Below, in pieces: positions 19,489 to 28,136 of a stretch of DNA of 64,000 nucleotides (the first letter of the stretch is position 1; the number at the start of each line of letters is the position of its first letter). The position numbers and the translations under genes were made by a program. Source of the stretch: Streptomyces sp. NBC_01454 (GTDB lineage: Bacteria > Actinomycetota > Actinomycetes > Streptomycetales > Streptomycetaceae); contig NZ_CP109460.1 in NCBI RefSeq assembly GCF_036227565.1, forward strand, positions 1,860,001 through 1,924,000, written 5' to 3'. A model generated the notes under the pieces. That model was not told where the DNA came from and made no database searches. It was given only the letters and a program-made list of their open reading frames with translations.

Positions 19489-20763
19489 GTGACCGACGCC
19501 CAAAACACCGCAGCAGAGACGACACTGCGAGCACCCGGAGACTCGCCTCCGGACCCCCGACCGGCGCCGGTCCCTCTCCTGGAGCCCCGCGAGGGCATCC
19601 CCCCGGTGGTCGCCACCGACGAGGCACTCGCCGAGGTCGTGGCCGCCTTCGCGGGCGGTACGGGCCCGGTGGCCGTCGACGCCGAGCGGGCCTCGGGCTA
19701 TCGCTACGGCCAGCGTGCCTACCTCGTGCAGCTGCGCCGCGAGGGGGCCGGCAGCGCGCTGATCGACCCGGTCGGCTGTCCCGACCTGTCGGGGCTGGGG
19801 GAGGCGATCGGCGACGCCGAGTGGGTGCTGCACGCCGCCACCCAGGACCTTCCGTGCCTGCGTGACATAGGAATGGTCCCCACCCGGCTGTTCGACACCG
19901 AGCTGGCCGGACGGCTGGCCGGCTTCGCCCGGGTCGGCCTGGGTGCCATGGTCGAGAACGTCCTCGGCTTCGCCCTGGAGAAGGGCCACTCCGCCGTCGA
20001 CTGGTCCACCCGCCCGCTGCCCGAGCCGTGGCTGCGCTATGCCGCGCTCGACGTCGAGCTGCTGGTGGACCTGCGCGACGCGCTGGAGGAGGAGCTGACC
20101 CGGCAGGGGAAGCTGGAGTGGGCCCAACAGGAGTTCGCCGCGATCGCCGCCGCTCCCCCGCCGCCGCCCCGCAAGGACCCCTGGCGCCGTACCTCCGGGA
20201 TGCACAAGGTCCGCCGGCGGCGTCAGATGGCGGTCGTACGTGAGCTGTGGACGGCCCGTGACCAGGTCGCCCAGCGGCGGGACGTCTCGCCCGGCAAGGT
20301 GCTCGGGGACGCCGCGATCGTGGAGGCGGCGCTGAATCTGCCGCCGAACAGCCATGCGCTGGCCGCGCTTCCCGGCTTCGGCCACCGCATGGGCCGCCGG
20401 CAGCTGGAGCAGTGGCAGGCCGCCGTCGACCGCGCCCGCGCGCTGGCCGAGAGCGAGCTGCCGCAGCCCGGCCAGCCGCTCAACGGGCCGCCGCCGCCGC
20501 GCGCCTGGGCCGACAAGGACCCGGCCGCCGCGGCCCGGCTGTCGGCCGCCCGCGCGTCCGTCACCGCGCTCGCCGAGCGCCTGAATCTCCCGCAGGAGAA
20601 CCTCATCACCCCGGACACGGTGCGCCGGCTGTGCTGGGAGCCGCCGGAGCTGCCGACGGCCGCGTCGGTCGCCGAGGTGCTGGCCGGCCACGGTGCGCGC
20701 CCCTGGCAGATCGAGCAGGTCACGCCGATCCTCACCGAGGCACTGCAGGCGGACGCGGACTGA
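19489..20763 (+). CDS. rnd: Ribonuclease D
   Basis: 3'-5' exoribonuclease of the DEDD family, 424 aa; acts in maturation of tRNA and other stable RNA 3' ends. Exo I residues are in PVAVDAERASGYRYGQRAYL, Exo II in LHAATQDLPCLRDIG and Exo III in YAALDVELLVDLRDAL. An HRDC nucleic-acid-binding domain follows (VRELWTARDQVAQRRDVSPG, AALNLPPNSHALAALPGF). GTG 19489 begins only 28 bp after the palindrome terminator and has no clear Shine-Dalgarno, so the mRNA may be leaderless or nearly so. Converges on a lipoprotein gene. Confidence 0.92.
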   Translation: MTDAQNTAAETTLRAPGDSPPDPRPAPVPLLEPREGIPPVVATDEALAEVVAAFAGGTGPVAVDAERASGYRYGQRAYLVQLRREGAGSALIDPVGCPDLSGLGEAIGDAEWVLHAATQDLPCLRDIGMVPTRLFDTELAGRLAGFARVGLGAMVENVLGFALEKGHSAVDWSTRPLPEPWLRYAALDVELLVDLRDALEEELTRQGKLEWAQQEFAAIAAAPPPPPRKDPWRRTSGMHKVRRRRQMAVVRELWTARDQVAQRRDVSPGKVLGDAAIVEAALNLPPNSHALAALPGFGHRMGRRQLEQWQAAVDRARALAESELPQPGQPLNGPPPPRAWADKDPAAAARLSAARASVTALAERLNLPQENLITPDTVRRLCWEPPELPTAASVAEVLAGHGARPWQIEQVTPILTEALQADAD

Positions 20764-20770
20764 CGCACCC

Positions 20771-20803
20771 GTCCCGGGCCGGACGAGAAGGCCGGCCCGG
20801 GAC
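20771..20803. terminator. Bidirectional hairpin terminator
   Basis: Perfect 12-bp stem (GTCCCGGGCCGG against CCGGCCCGGGAC) with a 9-nt loop in the 54-bp gap between the convergent rnd and lipoprotein genes. Confidence 0.75.
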
Positions 20804-20817
20804 GCGCGGTGTGCCGG

Positions 20818-21477
20818 TCAGCTCTGCTCGACGTGCATCCACAGGACCTTGCGGCTGGTGGCGTCGATCTCGTAGGACGTCTCGTTCCAGTCGGTGGTGC
20901 TCACCACGCCCACGGCCCAGGCCGGGGTGCCGTTGTTGCCGTGGTCGGAGTTGCCGAGTTCGACGGAGGTGACGGTGCCCTTCGTCTTCTCGGTCGCCGT
21001 CTGTGCGGCCTGCTGGGCGGTGACGGTGGCCTTGGACAGCCGGGCGGCCAGCTGCTGCTTGTCGCCGGAGGCGTCCGACTCGGTCTGCGGCCGGCCGGCC
21101 TTGCCGGTGCGCGCGTCCACGCGGACATCGCTCACCGTCCCGTCGGAGGTGGCGACCGCGGTGTTCCAGTACGGGTTGGTGGGCGTCCCCTTGAGCTCCG
21201 CGGCGATCGGCTCCGAGGCCGGGACCGCCGCGACCGCGGCCTTCAGCGCCTGCGCGTAGTCCACCGTGGCGCTGGGGATCAGGGCCTTGCGCTGGGCCTG
21301 GGCCGCGCTGAGCGAGCTGCTCGGCGAGGCGGGGGCCGAGGCGGGCACCGGACGCTTGGGGCTTCCGGTGTCGTTCTTGGCCGCGTTTCCACAGCCCGAC
21401 ACCAGGGCGCCGGCGGCGACGACCGCACAGACCAGGCCGATCGCGCGCGGCACCGCCAGCTGTGCGTGCCGGGCCAC
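20818..21477 (-). CDS. PepSY-like lipoprotein
   Basis: Predicted secreted lipoprotein of 219 aa. The hydrophobic leader ends in a lipobox (GALVSGC), followed by a Ser/Pro/Ala-rich linker and two PepSY-like repeats (roughly residues 65-120 and 140-219, the second ending in NETSYEIDATSRKVLWMHVEQ). PepSY domains are thought to inhibit peptidases or act in the cell wall. GTG 21477 is chosen because GAGGAG sits 7 nt before it; an ATG eight codons upstream has no ribosome site. Divergent from fadA. Confidence 0.8.
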   Translation of the reverse strand: MARHAQLAVPRAIGLVCAVVAAGALVSGCGNAAKNDTGSPKRPVPASAPASPSSSLSAAQAQRKALIPSATVDYAQALKAAVAAVPASEPIAAELKGTPTNPYWNTAVATSDGTVSDVRVDARTGKAGRPQTESDASGDKQQLAARLSKATVTAQQAAQTATEKTKGTVTSVELGNSDHGNNGTPAWAVGVVSTTDWNETSYEIDATSRKVLWMHVEQS

Positions 21478-21674
21478 GACATCACTCCTCTTCGTCTCCA
21501 TGCGGTCACTTTAAGTGTGCAATGGGGCGAATTACGCCAAGACCCGGCGGTATTCGGCCCTTTTCGCTCCCTTCCTGGGGCCACCCACCGGCCGGACACC
21601 GGGGTGCCGTCCGGCGTTCGAGGCCGCCATCCGGTGTGACCTTCACCGCTCCGGCCGGTGGGGGTGTGCAGCTT

Positions 21675-21690
21675 GGTTACCCGTAAGTAG
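21675..21690. promoter_or_regulatory. Possible operator before fadAB
   Basis: GGTTACCCGTAAGTAG with a TTAC/GTAA dyad, 70 bp before the fadA start. It resembles TetR-type motifs seen before actinobacterial fatty-acid genes, but the dyad is short. Weak evidence. Confidence 0.3.
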
Positions 21691-21759
21691 CATGTCGGTG
21701 TGAAGCGTCCCCCGGGGCGCCCCGCAGCAGTGCCACCCCGCACCTGGAGGAGAGCCAAC

Positions 21760-22986
21760 GTGCCTCGTACCGCTAGGGACGTCGTCTTCGTCGACGGCGT
21801 CCGCACCCCGTTCGGCAAGGCGGGCCCGAAGGGCATCTACCACGAGACCCGCGCCGACGATCTCGTCGTGAAGGCCATCCGGGAGCTGCTGCGCCGCAAC
21901 CCGGCCCTGGACCCCGCGAAGATCGACGAGGTCGCCATCGCCGCCACCACCCAGATCGGTGACCAGGGCCTGACCCTCGGCCGGACCGCCGGCATCCTCG
22001 CCGGCCTGCCGCAGTCGGTTCCCGGCTACTCCATCGACCGCATGTGTGCCGGTGCGCTGACCGCCGTCACCGCCACCGCCGGCTCCATCGCCTTCGGTGC
22101 GTACGACGCCGTCATCGCCGGCGGTGTCGAGCACATGGGGCGCCACCCCATGGGCGAGGCCGTCGACCCGAACCCGCGGTTCGTGAGCGAGAAGCTCGTC
22201 GACCAGTCCGCGCTGTTCATGGGCATGACCGCGGAGAACCTCCACGACCGCTACCCGCACATCACCAAGCAGCGCGCCGACGAGTACGCCGTGCGCTCGC
22301 AGGAGAAGGCGGCGAAGGCGTACGCGAACGGGAAGATCCAGCAGGACCTGGTCCCGATCTCGGTGCGCAACACCAACGCCGAGATCGGCGAGACCGGCTG
22401 GGGCCTGGTGACCGCCGACGAGCCGATGCGCCCGGGGACCACCCTGGAGAACCTCGCCGGTCTCAAGACGCCGTTCCGTACGCACGGCCGCGTCACCGCC
22501 GGTAACGCCGCCGGTCTCAACGACGGCGCCACGGCCTCGATCCTCGCCTCCGAGGACTTCGCCCGGGAGCACGACCTCCCGGTCAAGATGCGCCTGGTCT
22601 CCTACGCCTTCGCGGGCGTCGAGCCCGAGGTCATGGGCTACGGTCCGATCCCGGCCACCGAGAAGGCCCTCGCCAAGGCGGGTCTGGGCATCGGTGACAT
22701 CGGCCTGTTCGAGGTCAACGAGGCGTTCGCCGTGCAGGTGCTCGCCTTCCTCGACCACTACGGCATCGCTGACGACGACGCGCGCGTCAACCAGTACGGC
22801 GGCGCCATCGCCTTCGGCCACCCGCTGGCCTCCTCCGGCGTCCGGCTGATGACCCAGCTGGCCCGCCAGTTCGAGGAGCAGCCGCAGGTCCGCTACGGCC
22901 TGACCACCATGTGCGTCGGCTTCGGCATGGGCGCCACGGTCATCTGGGAGAACCCGCACTTCGAGTCCGACGGAGGCAGCAAGTGA
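21760..22986 (+). CDS. fadA: Acetyl-CoA acyltransferase (beta-oxidation thiolase)
   Basis: Thiolytic step of fatty-acid beta-oxidation: cleaves 3-ketoacyl-CoA to acetyl-CoA and a shortened acyl-CoA. 408 aa. Catalytic Cys96 in IDRMCAGALTAV, His354 in GHPLASSGVRLM and Cys385 in LTTMCVGFGMGA. The presence of SIDRMCAGAL and the pairing with a FadB-type protein argue for the trifunctional-complex subunit rather than a biosynthetic thiolase. GTG 21760 has GGAGGAG upstream. The stop overlaps the fadB start by 4 bp (GTGA), so the two are translationally coupled. Confidence 0.93.
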   Translation: MPRTARDVVFVDGVRTPFGKAGPKGIYHETRADDLVVKAIRELLRRNPALDPAKIDEVAIAATTQIGDQGLTLGRTAGILAGLPQSVPGYSIDRMCAGALTAVTATAGSIAFGAYDAVIAGGVEHMGRHPMGEAVDPNPRFVSEKLVDQSALFMGMTAENLHDRYPHITKQRADEYAVRSQEKAAKAYANGKIQQDLVPISVRNTNAEIGETGWGLVTADEPMRPGTTLENLAGLKTPFRTHGRVTAGNAAGLNDGATASILASEDFAREHDLPVKMRLVSYAFAGVEPEVMGYGPIPATEKALAKAGLGIGDIGLFEVNEAFAVQVLAFLDHYGIADDDARVNQYGGAIAFGHPLASSGVRLMTQLARQFEEQPQVRYGLTTMCVGFGMGATVIWENPHFESDGGSK

Positions 22987-25118
22987 GCACCCCCACCACC
23001 GCCGAACTTCTGAAGGGCGCGGCCGAGCTGTTCCCGGACGAGGTCGTCACCCAGGCGCACGTCCGCCACCTCGATCTGCCGTACGGCGCGGGCAAGTTCG
23101 CGCTGATCACGCTGGACAACGGCTTCGACCACACCAAGCCGACCACCTTCGGCCCGGGCTCGCTGGCGAACCTCAACGCCGCGATCGACCAGGTCGAGAA
23201 GGAGGCCGCGGACGGCGACATCGTCGGCGTCGGCCTCACCGGCAAGCCGTTCATCTTCGCCGTCGGCGCCGACCTCAAGGGCGTCGAGCTGCTGAAGAAC
23301 CACGAGGACGCGCTGGCCATCGGCAAGGGCGGCCACGAGGTCTTCAAGCGGCTGTCCGCGCTCGCCGTACCGACCTTCGCGTACTACAACGGTGCCGCGA
23401 TGGGCGGTGGCGTCGAGGCCGGTCTGCACTGCTCCTACCGCACCGTCTCCAAGGCGCTGCCGGCCTTCTCGCTGCCCGAGGTCTTCCTCGGTCTCGTCCC
23501 GGGCTGGGGCGGCTGTGCGCTGCTGCCGAACCTCATCGGCGCGGACAAGGCCGTCTCGGTCATCATCGAGAACTCGCTCAACCAGAACAAGCAGCTCAAG
23601 GGCAAGCAGGTCTTCGACCTCGGCATCGCGGACGCGATCTTCGAGGGTGCGGACTTCCTGGAGCAGTCGCTGATCTGGACCGCGCACGTCCTCAAGGGCG
23701 ACGTGACCGTCGAGCGCCCCGAGATCGACCGCGGCGAGGCCTGGGACCAGGCCGTCGCCAAGGGCAAGTTCATCGCCGACGGCAAGGTGCACGGCGCCGC
23801 CCCGGCCGCCTACCGTGCGCTGGACATCATCGCCGCCGCCAAGAGCGGTGATCTGCAGGCCGGTTTCGACGCCGAGGACCAGGCGCTCGCCGACCTGATC
23901 ATGGGCGGTGAACTCCGCGCCGGCATCTACTCGTTCAACCTGGTGCAGAAGCGCGCCAAGCGCCCCGCCGGCGCCCCGGACAAGAAGCTCGCGCGCCCGG
24001 TCAGCAAGGTCGGTGTCGTCGGCGCCGGTCTGATGGCCTCGCAGCTCGCGCTGCTCTTCCTGCGCCGCCTCGAGGTGCCGGTCGTGCTGACCGACATCGA
24101 CCAGGCGCGCGTCGACAAGGGTGTGGGCTACGTCCACGCCGAGATCGACAAGCTGCTCGGCAAGGGCCGGATCAACCAGGACAAGGCCAACCGCCTCAAG
24201 GCCCTGGTCTCCGGTGTCCTGGACAAGGCCGAGGGCTTCTCCGACGCCGACTTCATCATCGAGGCCGTCTTCGAGGAGATCGGCGTCAAGCAGCAGGTGT
24301 TCGCGGAGGTGGAGGCCGTCGCCCCGGCGCACGCGGTCCTCGCCACCAACACCTCCTCGCTGTCGGTCACCGAGATGGCGTCGAAGCTGAAGCACCCCGA
24401 GCGGGTCGTCGGCTTCCACTTCTTCAACCCGGTCGCGATCCTCCCGCTGCTGGAGATCGTGCGCGGCGAGAAGACCGATGACGCCTCGCTGGCCACGGCG
24501 TTCGGGGTCGCCAAGACGCTGAAGAAGACCGCGGTGCTGGTGAAGGACGCCCCGGCGTTCGTCGTCAACCGCATCCTGACCCGCTTCATGGGCGAGATCC
24601 AGAACGTCATCGACGAGGGCACCCCGGTCGAGGTCGCGGAGAAGGCCATCGAGCCGCTCGGCCTGCCGATGTCCCCGCTGGTGCTGCTGGAGCTGGTCGG
24701 ACCGGCGATCGGTCTGCACGTCTCCGAGACGCTCAACCGCTCCTTCCCGGAGCGCTTCACGGTCTCCCCCAACCTCAAGGCCGTCGTCGAGGCCGGCAAG
24801 CGCGGCTTCTACGTCTACGATTCCGGCAAGCCGGAGCTGGACCCCGAGGTGGCCGCCCTCCTCAAGCAGGGCGACTCGGTGCTGACGGAGGACCAGGTCC
24901 GCGACCGCGTCCTGGACGCCGTGGCGCAGGAGATCGGCCTGATGCTGGACGAGGGCGTGGTCGCCGAGGCGCAGGACGTCGACCTGTGCCTGATCACCGG
25001 CGCCGGCTGGCCCTTCCACCTGGGCGGCATCACGCCGTACCTGGACCGCGCGGGCGTCTCCGAGCGGGTGCGGGGCAAGAAGTTCCTGGCCCCGGGCATC
25101 GCGAGCGTCCCCGCGTAA
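22983..25118 (+). CDS. fadB: Multifunctional beta-oxidation protein (hydratase/dehydrogenase)
   Basis: Alpha subunit of the fatty-acid oxidation complex, 711 aa. The N-terminal crotonase domain (about 1-220) has IFAVGADLKG and NGAAMGGGVEAGLHCSY, which hold the oxyanion hole. A 3-hydroxyacyl-CoA dehydrogenase follows: NAD motif VGVVGAGLMASQLALLFLRR at about 342-361, LATNTSSLSVTEMAS, HFFNPVAILPLLEIV with the catalytic His, and KDAPAFVVNRIL. The C-terminal HAD domain ends near residue 700. With fadA it makes a full hydratase-dehydrogenase-thiolase set. GTG 22983 overlaps the fadA stop. A strong terminator follows. Confidence 0.94.
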   Translation: MSTPTTAELLKGAAELFPDEVVTQAHVRHLDLPYGAGKFALITLDNGFDHTKPTTFGPGSLANLNAAIDQVEKEAADGDIVGVGLTGKPFIFAVGADLKGVELLKNHEDALAIGKGGHEVFKRLSALAVPTFAYYNGAAMGGGVEAGLHCSYRTVSKALPAFSLPEVFLGLVPGWGGCALLPNLIGADKAVSVIIENSLNQNKQLKGKQVFDLGIADAIFEGADFLEQSLIWTAHVLKGDVTVERPEIDRGEAWDQAVAKGKFIADGKVHGAAPAAYRALDIIAAAKSGDLQAGFDAEDQALADLIMGGELRAGIYSFNLVQKRAKRPAGAPDKKLARPVSKVGVVGAGLMASQLALLFLRRLEVPVVLTDIDQARVDKGVGYVHAEIDKLLGKGRINQDKANRLKALVSGVLDKAEGFSDADFIIEAVFEEIGVKQQVFAEVEAVAPAHAVLATNTSSLSVTEMASKLKHPERVVGFHFFNPVAILPLLEIVRGEKTDDASLATAFGVAKTLKKTAVLVKDAPAFVVNRILTRFMGEIQNVIDEGTPVEVAEKAIEPLGLPMSPLVLLELVGPAIGLHVSETLNRSFPERFTVSPNLKAVVEAGKRGFYVYDSGKPELDPEVAALLKQGDSVLTEDQVRDRVLDAVAQEIGLMLDEGVVAEAQDVDLCLITGAGWPFHLGGITPYLDRAGVSERVRGKKFLAPGIASVPA

Positions 25119-25138
25119 CGGTGTACTGATCGCAGGAT

Positions 25139-25174
25139 GCGCGGGCCGGCTCGGCGGAGCCGGCCCGCGCTTTT
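25139..25174 (+). terminator. Rho-independent terminator of fadAB
   Basis: Perfect 14-bp stem (GCGCGGGCCGGCTC against GAGCCGGCCCGCGC), GGCG loop, then TTTT. The most classical intrinsic terminator in the window, 20 bp after the fadB stop. Confidence 0.92.
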
Positions 25175-25218
25175 GTGTGCGCGGGGCGCGGGCGGCCACG
25201 CCGTGGGAGGGTGGCGGC

Positions 25219-25611
25219 ATGGATTCCTTGGTCATCGTCGATGCCGCGAACGTCGTGGGCTCGGTGCCCGACGGCTGGTGGCGGGACCGGCACGGCGCGG
25301 CCGAGCGGCTGCGCGACGCACTGGCCGGCTACGCCGGGGACGGGCTGCCGGGACTGATGGCGCCACCCCTGGAGTTGGTCCTGGTGGTGGAGGGCGCGGC
25401 CCGCGGGGTGGAATCCGTCGACGGCGTACGGGTGGTGGCGGCGGACGGCAGCGGCGACGACCGGATCGTCCGGCTGGTGGCCGACGAGGGCGACGGGCGG
25501 GACAGTCTGGTGGTGACCGCGGACCGCGAGCTGCGGGAGCGCGTCCAGGCACTGGGCGCGCGGGTGACGGGGCCGCGGGCGGTGTGGGGGCCCTCGCGCG
25601 GCGGGGGCTAG
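25219..25611 (+). CDS. NYN/PIN-like small protein
   Basis: Protein of 130 aa with the look of a PIN/NYN ribonuclease fold: an N-terminal strand with acid (LVIVDAANVVGS), a central SGDDRIVRLV and a C-terminal VVTADRELRERVQALGARVTGP. Acidic residues in these three places would form a metal site. Similar Streptomyces proteins are often labelled NTP pyrophosphohydrolase, for which I see no motif. ATG 25219 follows GGAGGGTGGCGGC. No clear operon partner. Function not established. Confidence 0.65.
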   Translation: MDSLVIVDAANVVGSVPDGWWRDRHGAAERLRDALAGYAGDGLPGLMAPPLELVLVVEGAARGVESVDGVRVVAADGSGDDRIVRLVADEGDGRDSLVVTADRELRERVQALGARVTGPRAVWGPSRGGG

Positions 25612-25799
25612 GCGGTCCGCCTGGCTCGCAGCGCCTGACACGGCGCCTCGCTGCGTTGTCGGGACCGTCCACGGAGGCCGCCCCCTACGAGGACACGAGG
25701 GCACGAGGCCACGAGGACGGCCCTCCGCCTTGCGACGCACCGCACCGGACGCCGCGAGCCCCGCCCTCCGGGCGGACGACGGGACGTTGCGGACAGGCC

Positions 25800-26321
25800 C
25801 TAACCGGCGTCCTCGGGGCGCGCGGCCAGGACACGGGTGAGCAGGTCGGTGAGGGTGGCCCGTTCCTCGGCGTCGAGGGTGGCGAACCACTGCTGCTCGC
25901 GGTGGGTCTGCTCGGCGAACGTCTCCCGGACGGCGTTCTCGCCCGCGGCGGTGAGGGCGGCGGCGACGGCGCGCCGGTCGTCGGGGACCGGCCGGCGTTC
26001 GACCAGGCCCTCCCGCTCGAGGGTGTTGATGGCGTTGGTGACCGCCGAGCGGGACATCGCCGAGATCTCGGCGAGCCTGGCGGGCTGGGTGGGGCCGAGC
26101 AGCCAGAGCTTGAACATCAGCCGGAAGCCGGGGAGCGTCCAGCCGCGCGGGCGGTGGATATGGCTCTCCAGGTCGGCGACGACCAGGTAGGACAGGTGGA
26201 GCAGGTGGTAGGCGAGCGCGAATGCCTCCGGGTCGGCCGGTGCGGGCATGCCCGCCAGTCGGTCGCGGGCATAGGCGGCGTATCTGAGATCTGGTCGGTC
26301 CACGGACAGAGTCTTGCGCAT
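25800..26321 (-). CDS. MarR-family regulator
   Basis: Winged-helix repressor of 173 aa. Typical order: long N-terminal helix (FALAYHLLHLSYLVVADLES), HTH (LAEISAMSRSAVTNAINTLE), wing (GLVERRPVPDDRRAVAAAL) and C-terminal dimer helices. ATG 26321 (MRKTLS) is preferred over the in-frame ATG at 26351, because the latter lies inside a 24-bp inverted repeat that is the likely operator and lacks a ribosome site, while GGAG precedes 26321. Divergent from a flavin monooxygenase gene, which it most likely represses along with itself. Confidence 0.88.
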   Translation of the reverse strand: MRKTLSVDRPDLRYAAYARDRLAGMPAPADPEAFALAYHLLHLSYLVVADLESHIHRPRGWTLPGFRLMFKLWLLGPTQPARLAEISAMSRSAVTNAINTLEREGLVERRPVPDDRRAVAAALTAAGENAVRETFAEQTHREQQWFATLDAEERATLTDLLTRVLAARPEDAG

Positions 26322-26335
26322 GGAGGCTCCGTGAG

Positions 26336-26359
26336 AGATTGTTACGGCCATAACAATCT
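26336..26359. promoter_or_regulatory. Candidate MarR operator
   Basis: Perfect inverted repeat AGATTGTTA-N6-TAACAATCT between the divergent marR and monooxygenase genes, 16 bp before the monooxygenase GTG and 14 bp before the marR ATG. Size and AT-rich arms are typical of MarR sites. Confidence 0.7.
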
Positions 26360-26374
26360 TCGCGGGAGGGTGCT

Positions 26375-27541
26375 GTGCGGATCACCATCGCAGGAGGCGG
26401 CATCGGCGGGCTCGCCACCGCCCTCAGCCTGCATGCGGCCGGACTCGACGACGTCGTCATCCACGAAGCGGCCCAGGAGATCCGTCCGCTCGGCGTCGGG
26501 ATCAACCTCCTCCCGCACGCGGTAAGGGAGTTGACCGAGCTCGGCCTGGCCGACCGGCTGGCCGCGATCGGTGTCCCCACCGCCGAGCTGGCCTACTTCA
26601 ACCGGTACGGGCAGGCGATCTGGTCCGAACCGCGCGGGCTCGACGCCGGCTACCGGTGGCCGCAGTACTCGGTGCACCGGGGCAGGCTGCAACTGCTGTT
26701 GCTGGACGCCGTCCGCGAGCGCCTGGGTGCACACTCCGTCCGAACCGGGAGCCGGATCACCGACCTGCGCCACGACGGCGACCTGCTCATCGGCGCCGAC
26801 GGCATCCACTCGGCCGTCAGAGCCGCGCTCTTCCCCGGTGAAGGGGCACCGCCATGGAACGGGCTCATGCTGTGGCGGGGCACGACCTACGGCGAACCGT
26901 TCCTGACCGGCCGGTCCATGATCATGGCCGGAGACGGCACGCAGAAATTCGTCGCCTACCCGATCGGGGACGGACGGCTGATCAACTGGATCGCCGAGCG
27001 GCCGCTGGACGGCGAACCGCCTGAGCGCGGAAAATGGAACCGCCCCGCCCACCTGGCCACAGTCGTGGAGCACTTCTCCGACTGGCGGTTCGACTGGCTG
27101 GACGTGCCGGGAATCATCGCGGGAGCCGAGGCAGCCTTCGAGTACCCGATGGTGGACCGCGAGCCCCTGCCGTACTGGACCAGGGATGACGTCGTCCTCC
27201 TGGGCGACGCCGCCCATGCCATGTACCCCGTCGGCTCCAACGGAGCGTCCCAAGCGATCATCGACGCCCGGGTGCTCGCCCACTCGCTCGCCACGACCGG
27301 CACCGCCACCGCGTACGAGGACATCCGCAGACCCGCCACCACCGCGCTCCAACTCGCCAACCGGCGCCAGGGGCCCGACATCGTCATGCGGCTCGCCCAC
27401 GAGCGGGCTCCCGGTGGTTTCACGGACATCGAACAGGCCGTCCCGCTCGCGGAGCGCGCGGAGATCGCCGCTTCGTACAAGCGCACCGCAGGCTTCGACC
27501 CGACCCTGCTCAACGAGCGCGCGTCGTGGAGCGTGCGGTGA
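26375..27541 (+). CDS. FAD-dependent monooxygenase (aromatic hydroxylase type)
   Basis: Class A flavoprotein monooxygenase of 388 aa. The three fingerprints are present: GGGIGGLATALSLHAAG at the N-terminus, LIGADGIHSAVRAAL (DG motif) near 140, and VVLLGDAAHAMYPVGSNGAS (GD motif) near 270. Such enzymes hydroxylate aromatic rings using NAD(P)H and oxygen; the substrate is unknown. GTG 26375 has GGGAGGG upstream and lies just after the MarR operator. Its stop overlaps the start of the DUF3237 gene (GTGA), so the two form an operon. Confidence 0.88.
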   Translation: MRITIAGGGIGGLATALSLHAAGLDDVVIHEAAQEIRPLGVGINLLPHAVRELTELGLADRLAAIGVPTAELAYFNRYGQAIWSEPRGLDAGYRWPQYSVHRGRLQLLLLDAVRERLGAHSVRTGSRITDLRHDGDLLIGADGIHSAVRAALFPGEGAPPWNGLMLWRGTTYGEPFLTGRSMIMAGDGTQKFVAYPIGDGRLINWIAERPLDGEPPERGKWNRPAHLATVVEHFSDWRFDWLDVPGIIAGAEAAFEYPMVDREPLPYWTRDDVVLLGDAAHAMYPVGSNGASQAIIDARVLAHSLATTGTATAYEDIRRPATTALQLANRRQGPDIVMRLAHERAPGGFTDIEQAVPLAERAEIAASYKRTAGFDPTLLNERASWSVR

Positions 27542-27990
27542 ACCTCAAGAAACTCGCCGTCTTCGAGGTAAGACTGGACCCGATCCTCGACCTCGGCGAC
27601 TCGCAGTGGGGCCGCCGCCGAGTGATCAACATCGTCGGCGGGACCTTCGACGGGCCCCGACTGTCCGGGGTGATCCTGCCGGGCGGCGCGGACTGGCAGG
27701 TGCTGCACCCCGACGACGGCATGGCCAGCATCGATACCCGCTCCACGCTGCGCACTCACGACGGCGCACATCTCTACCTCTCCACCAGCGGCGTACGCCA
27801 CGGCTCACCCGAGGTTCTCCGGAGGTTGGCCGCCGGAGAGGCGGTGGACCCTGCCGAGTACTACTTCCGGCTCTTCTGCCGCTTCGAGACCGGGGACGAG
27901 CGCTACCGGTGGCTGAACCGCACCCTGGCCGTGGCCTCGGGCGCCCGTACCACCGAGGCCGTCCGCTACGAGGCGTACACCCTCGACTGA
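27538..27990 (+). CDS. DUF3237 domain protein
   Basis: Protein of 150 aa of the DUF3237 family, function unknown but often encoded with oxidoreductases. Features: EVRLDPILDLG, RRVINIVGGTFDGPRLSG, GGADWQVLHPDDGMASIDTR and the conserved YYFRLFCRFETGDERYRWLN, giving a probable beta-barrel-like fold. The 4-bp overlap with the monooxygenase gene suggests coupled expression under the MarR regulator and perhaps action on the same compound. GTG 27538 is preferred; GTG 27526 would add four residues. Confidence 0.85.
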   Translation: MNLKKLAVFEVRLDPILDLGDSQWGRRRVINIVGGTFDGPRLSGVILPGGADWQVLHPDDGMASIDTRSTLRTHDGAHLYLSTSGVRHGSPEVLRRLAAGEAVDPAEYYFRLFCRFETGDERYRWLNRTLAVASGARTTEAVRYEAYTLD

Positions 27991-28136
27991 CGAGCTCAGG
28001 CATGGTGGGCGGTGAGGCGCGAGGGATGGGCGAGTTCTCCCCGCTACGGAGCTTGGCCCCCCGCAGCGCACAGCCCCGTACGCCGCGACGGTCGCGGCAC
28101 ACGGGGCCGGGCAGAGGAGCCGTGGGTGTCCGGTCG

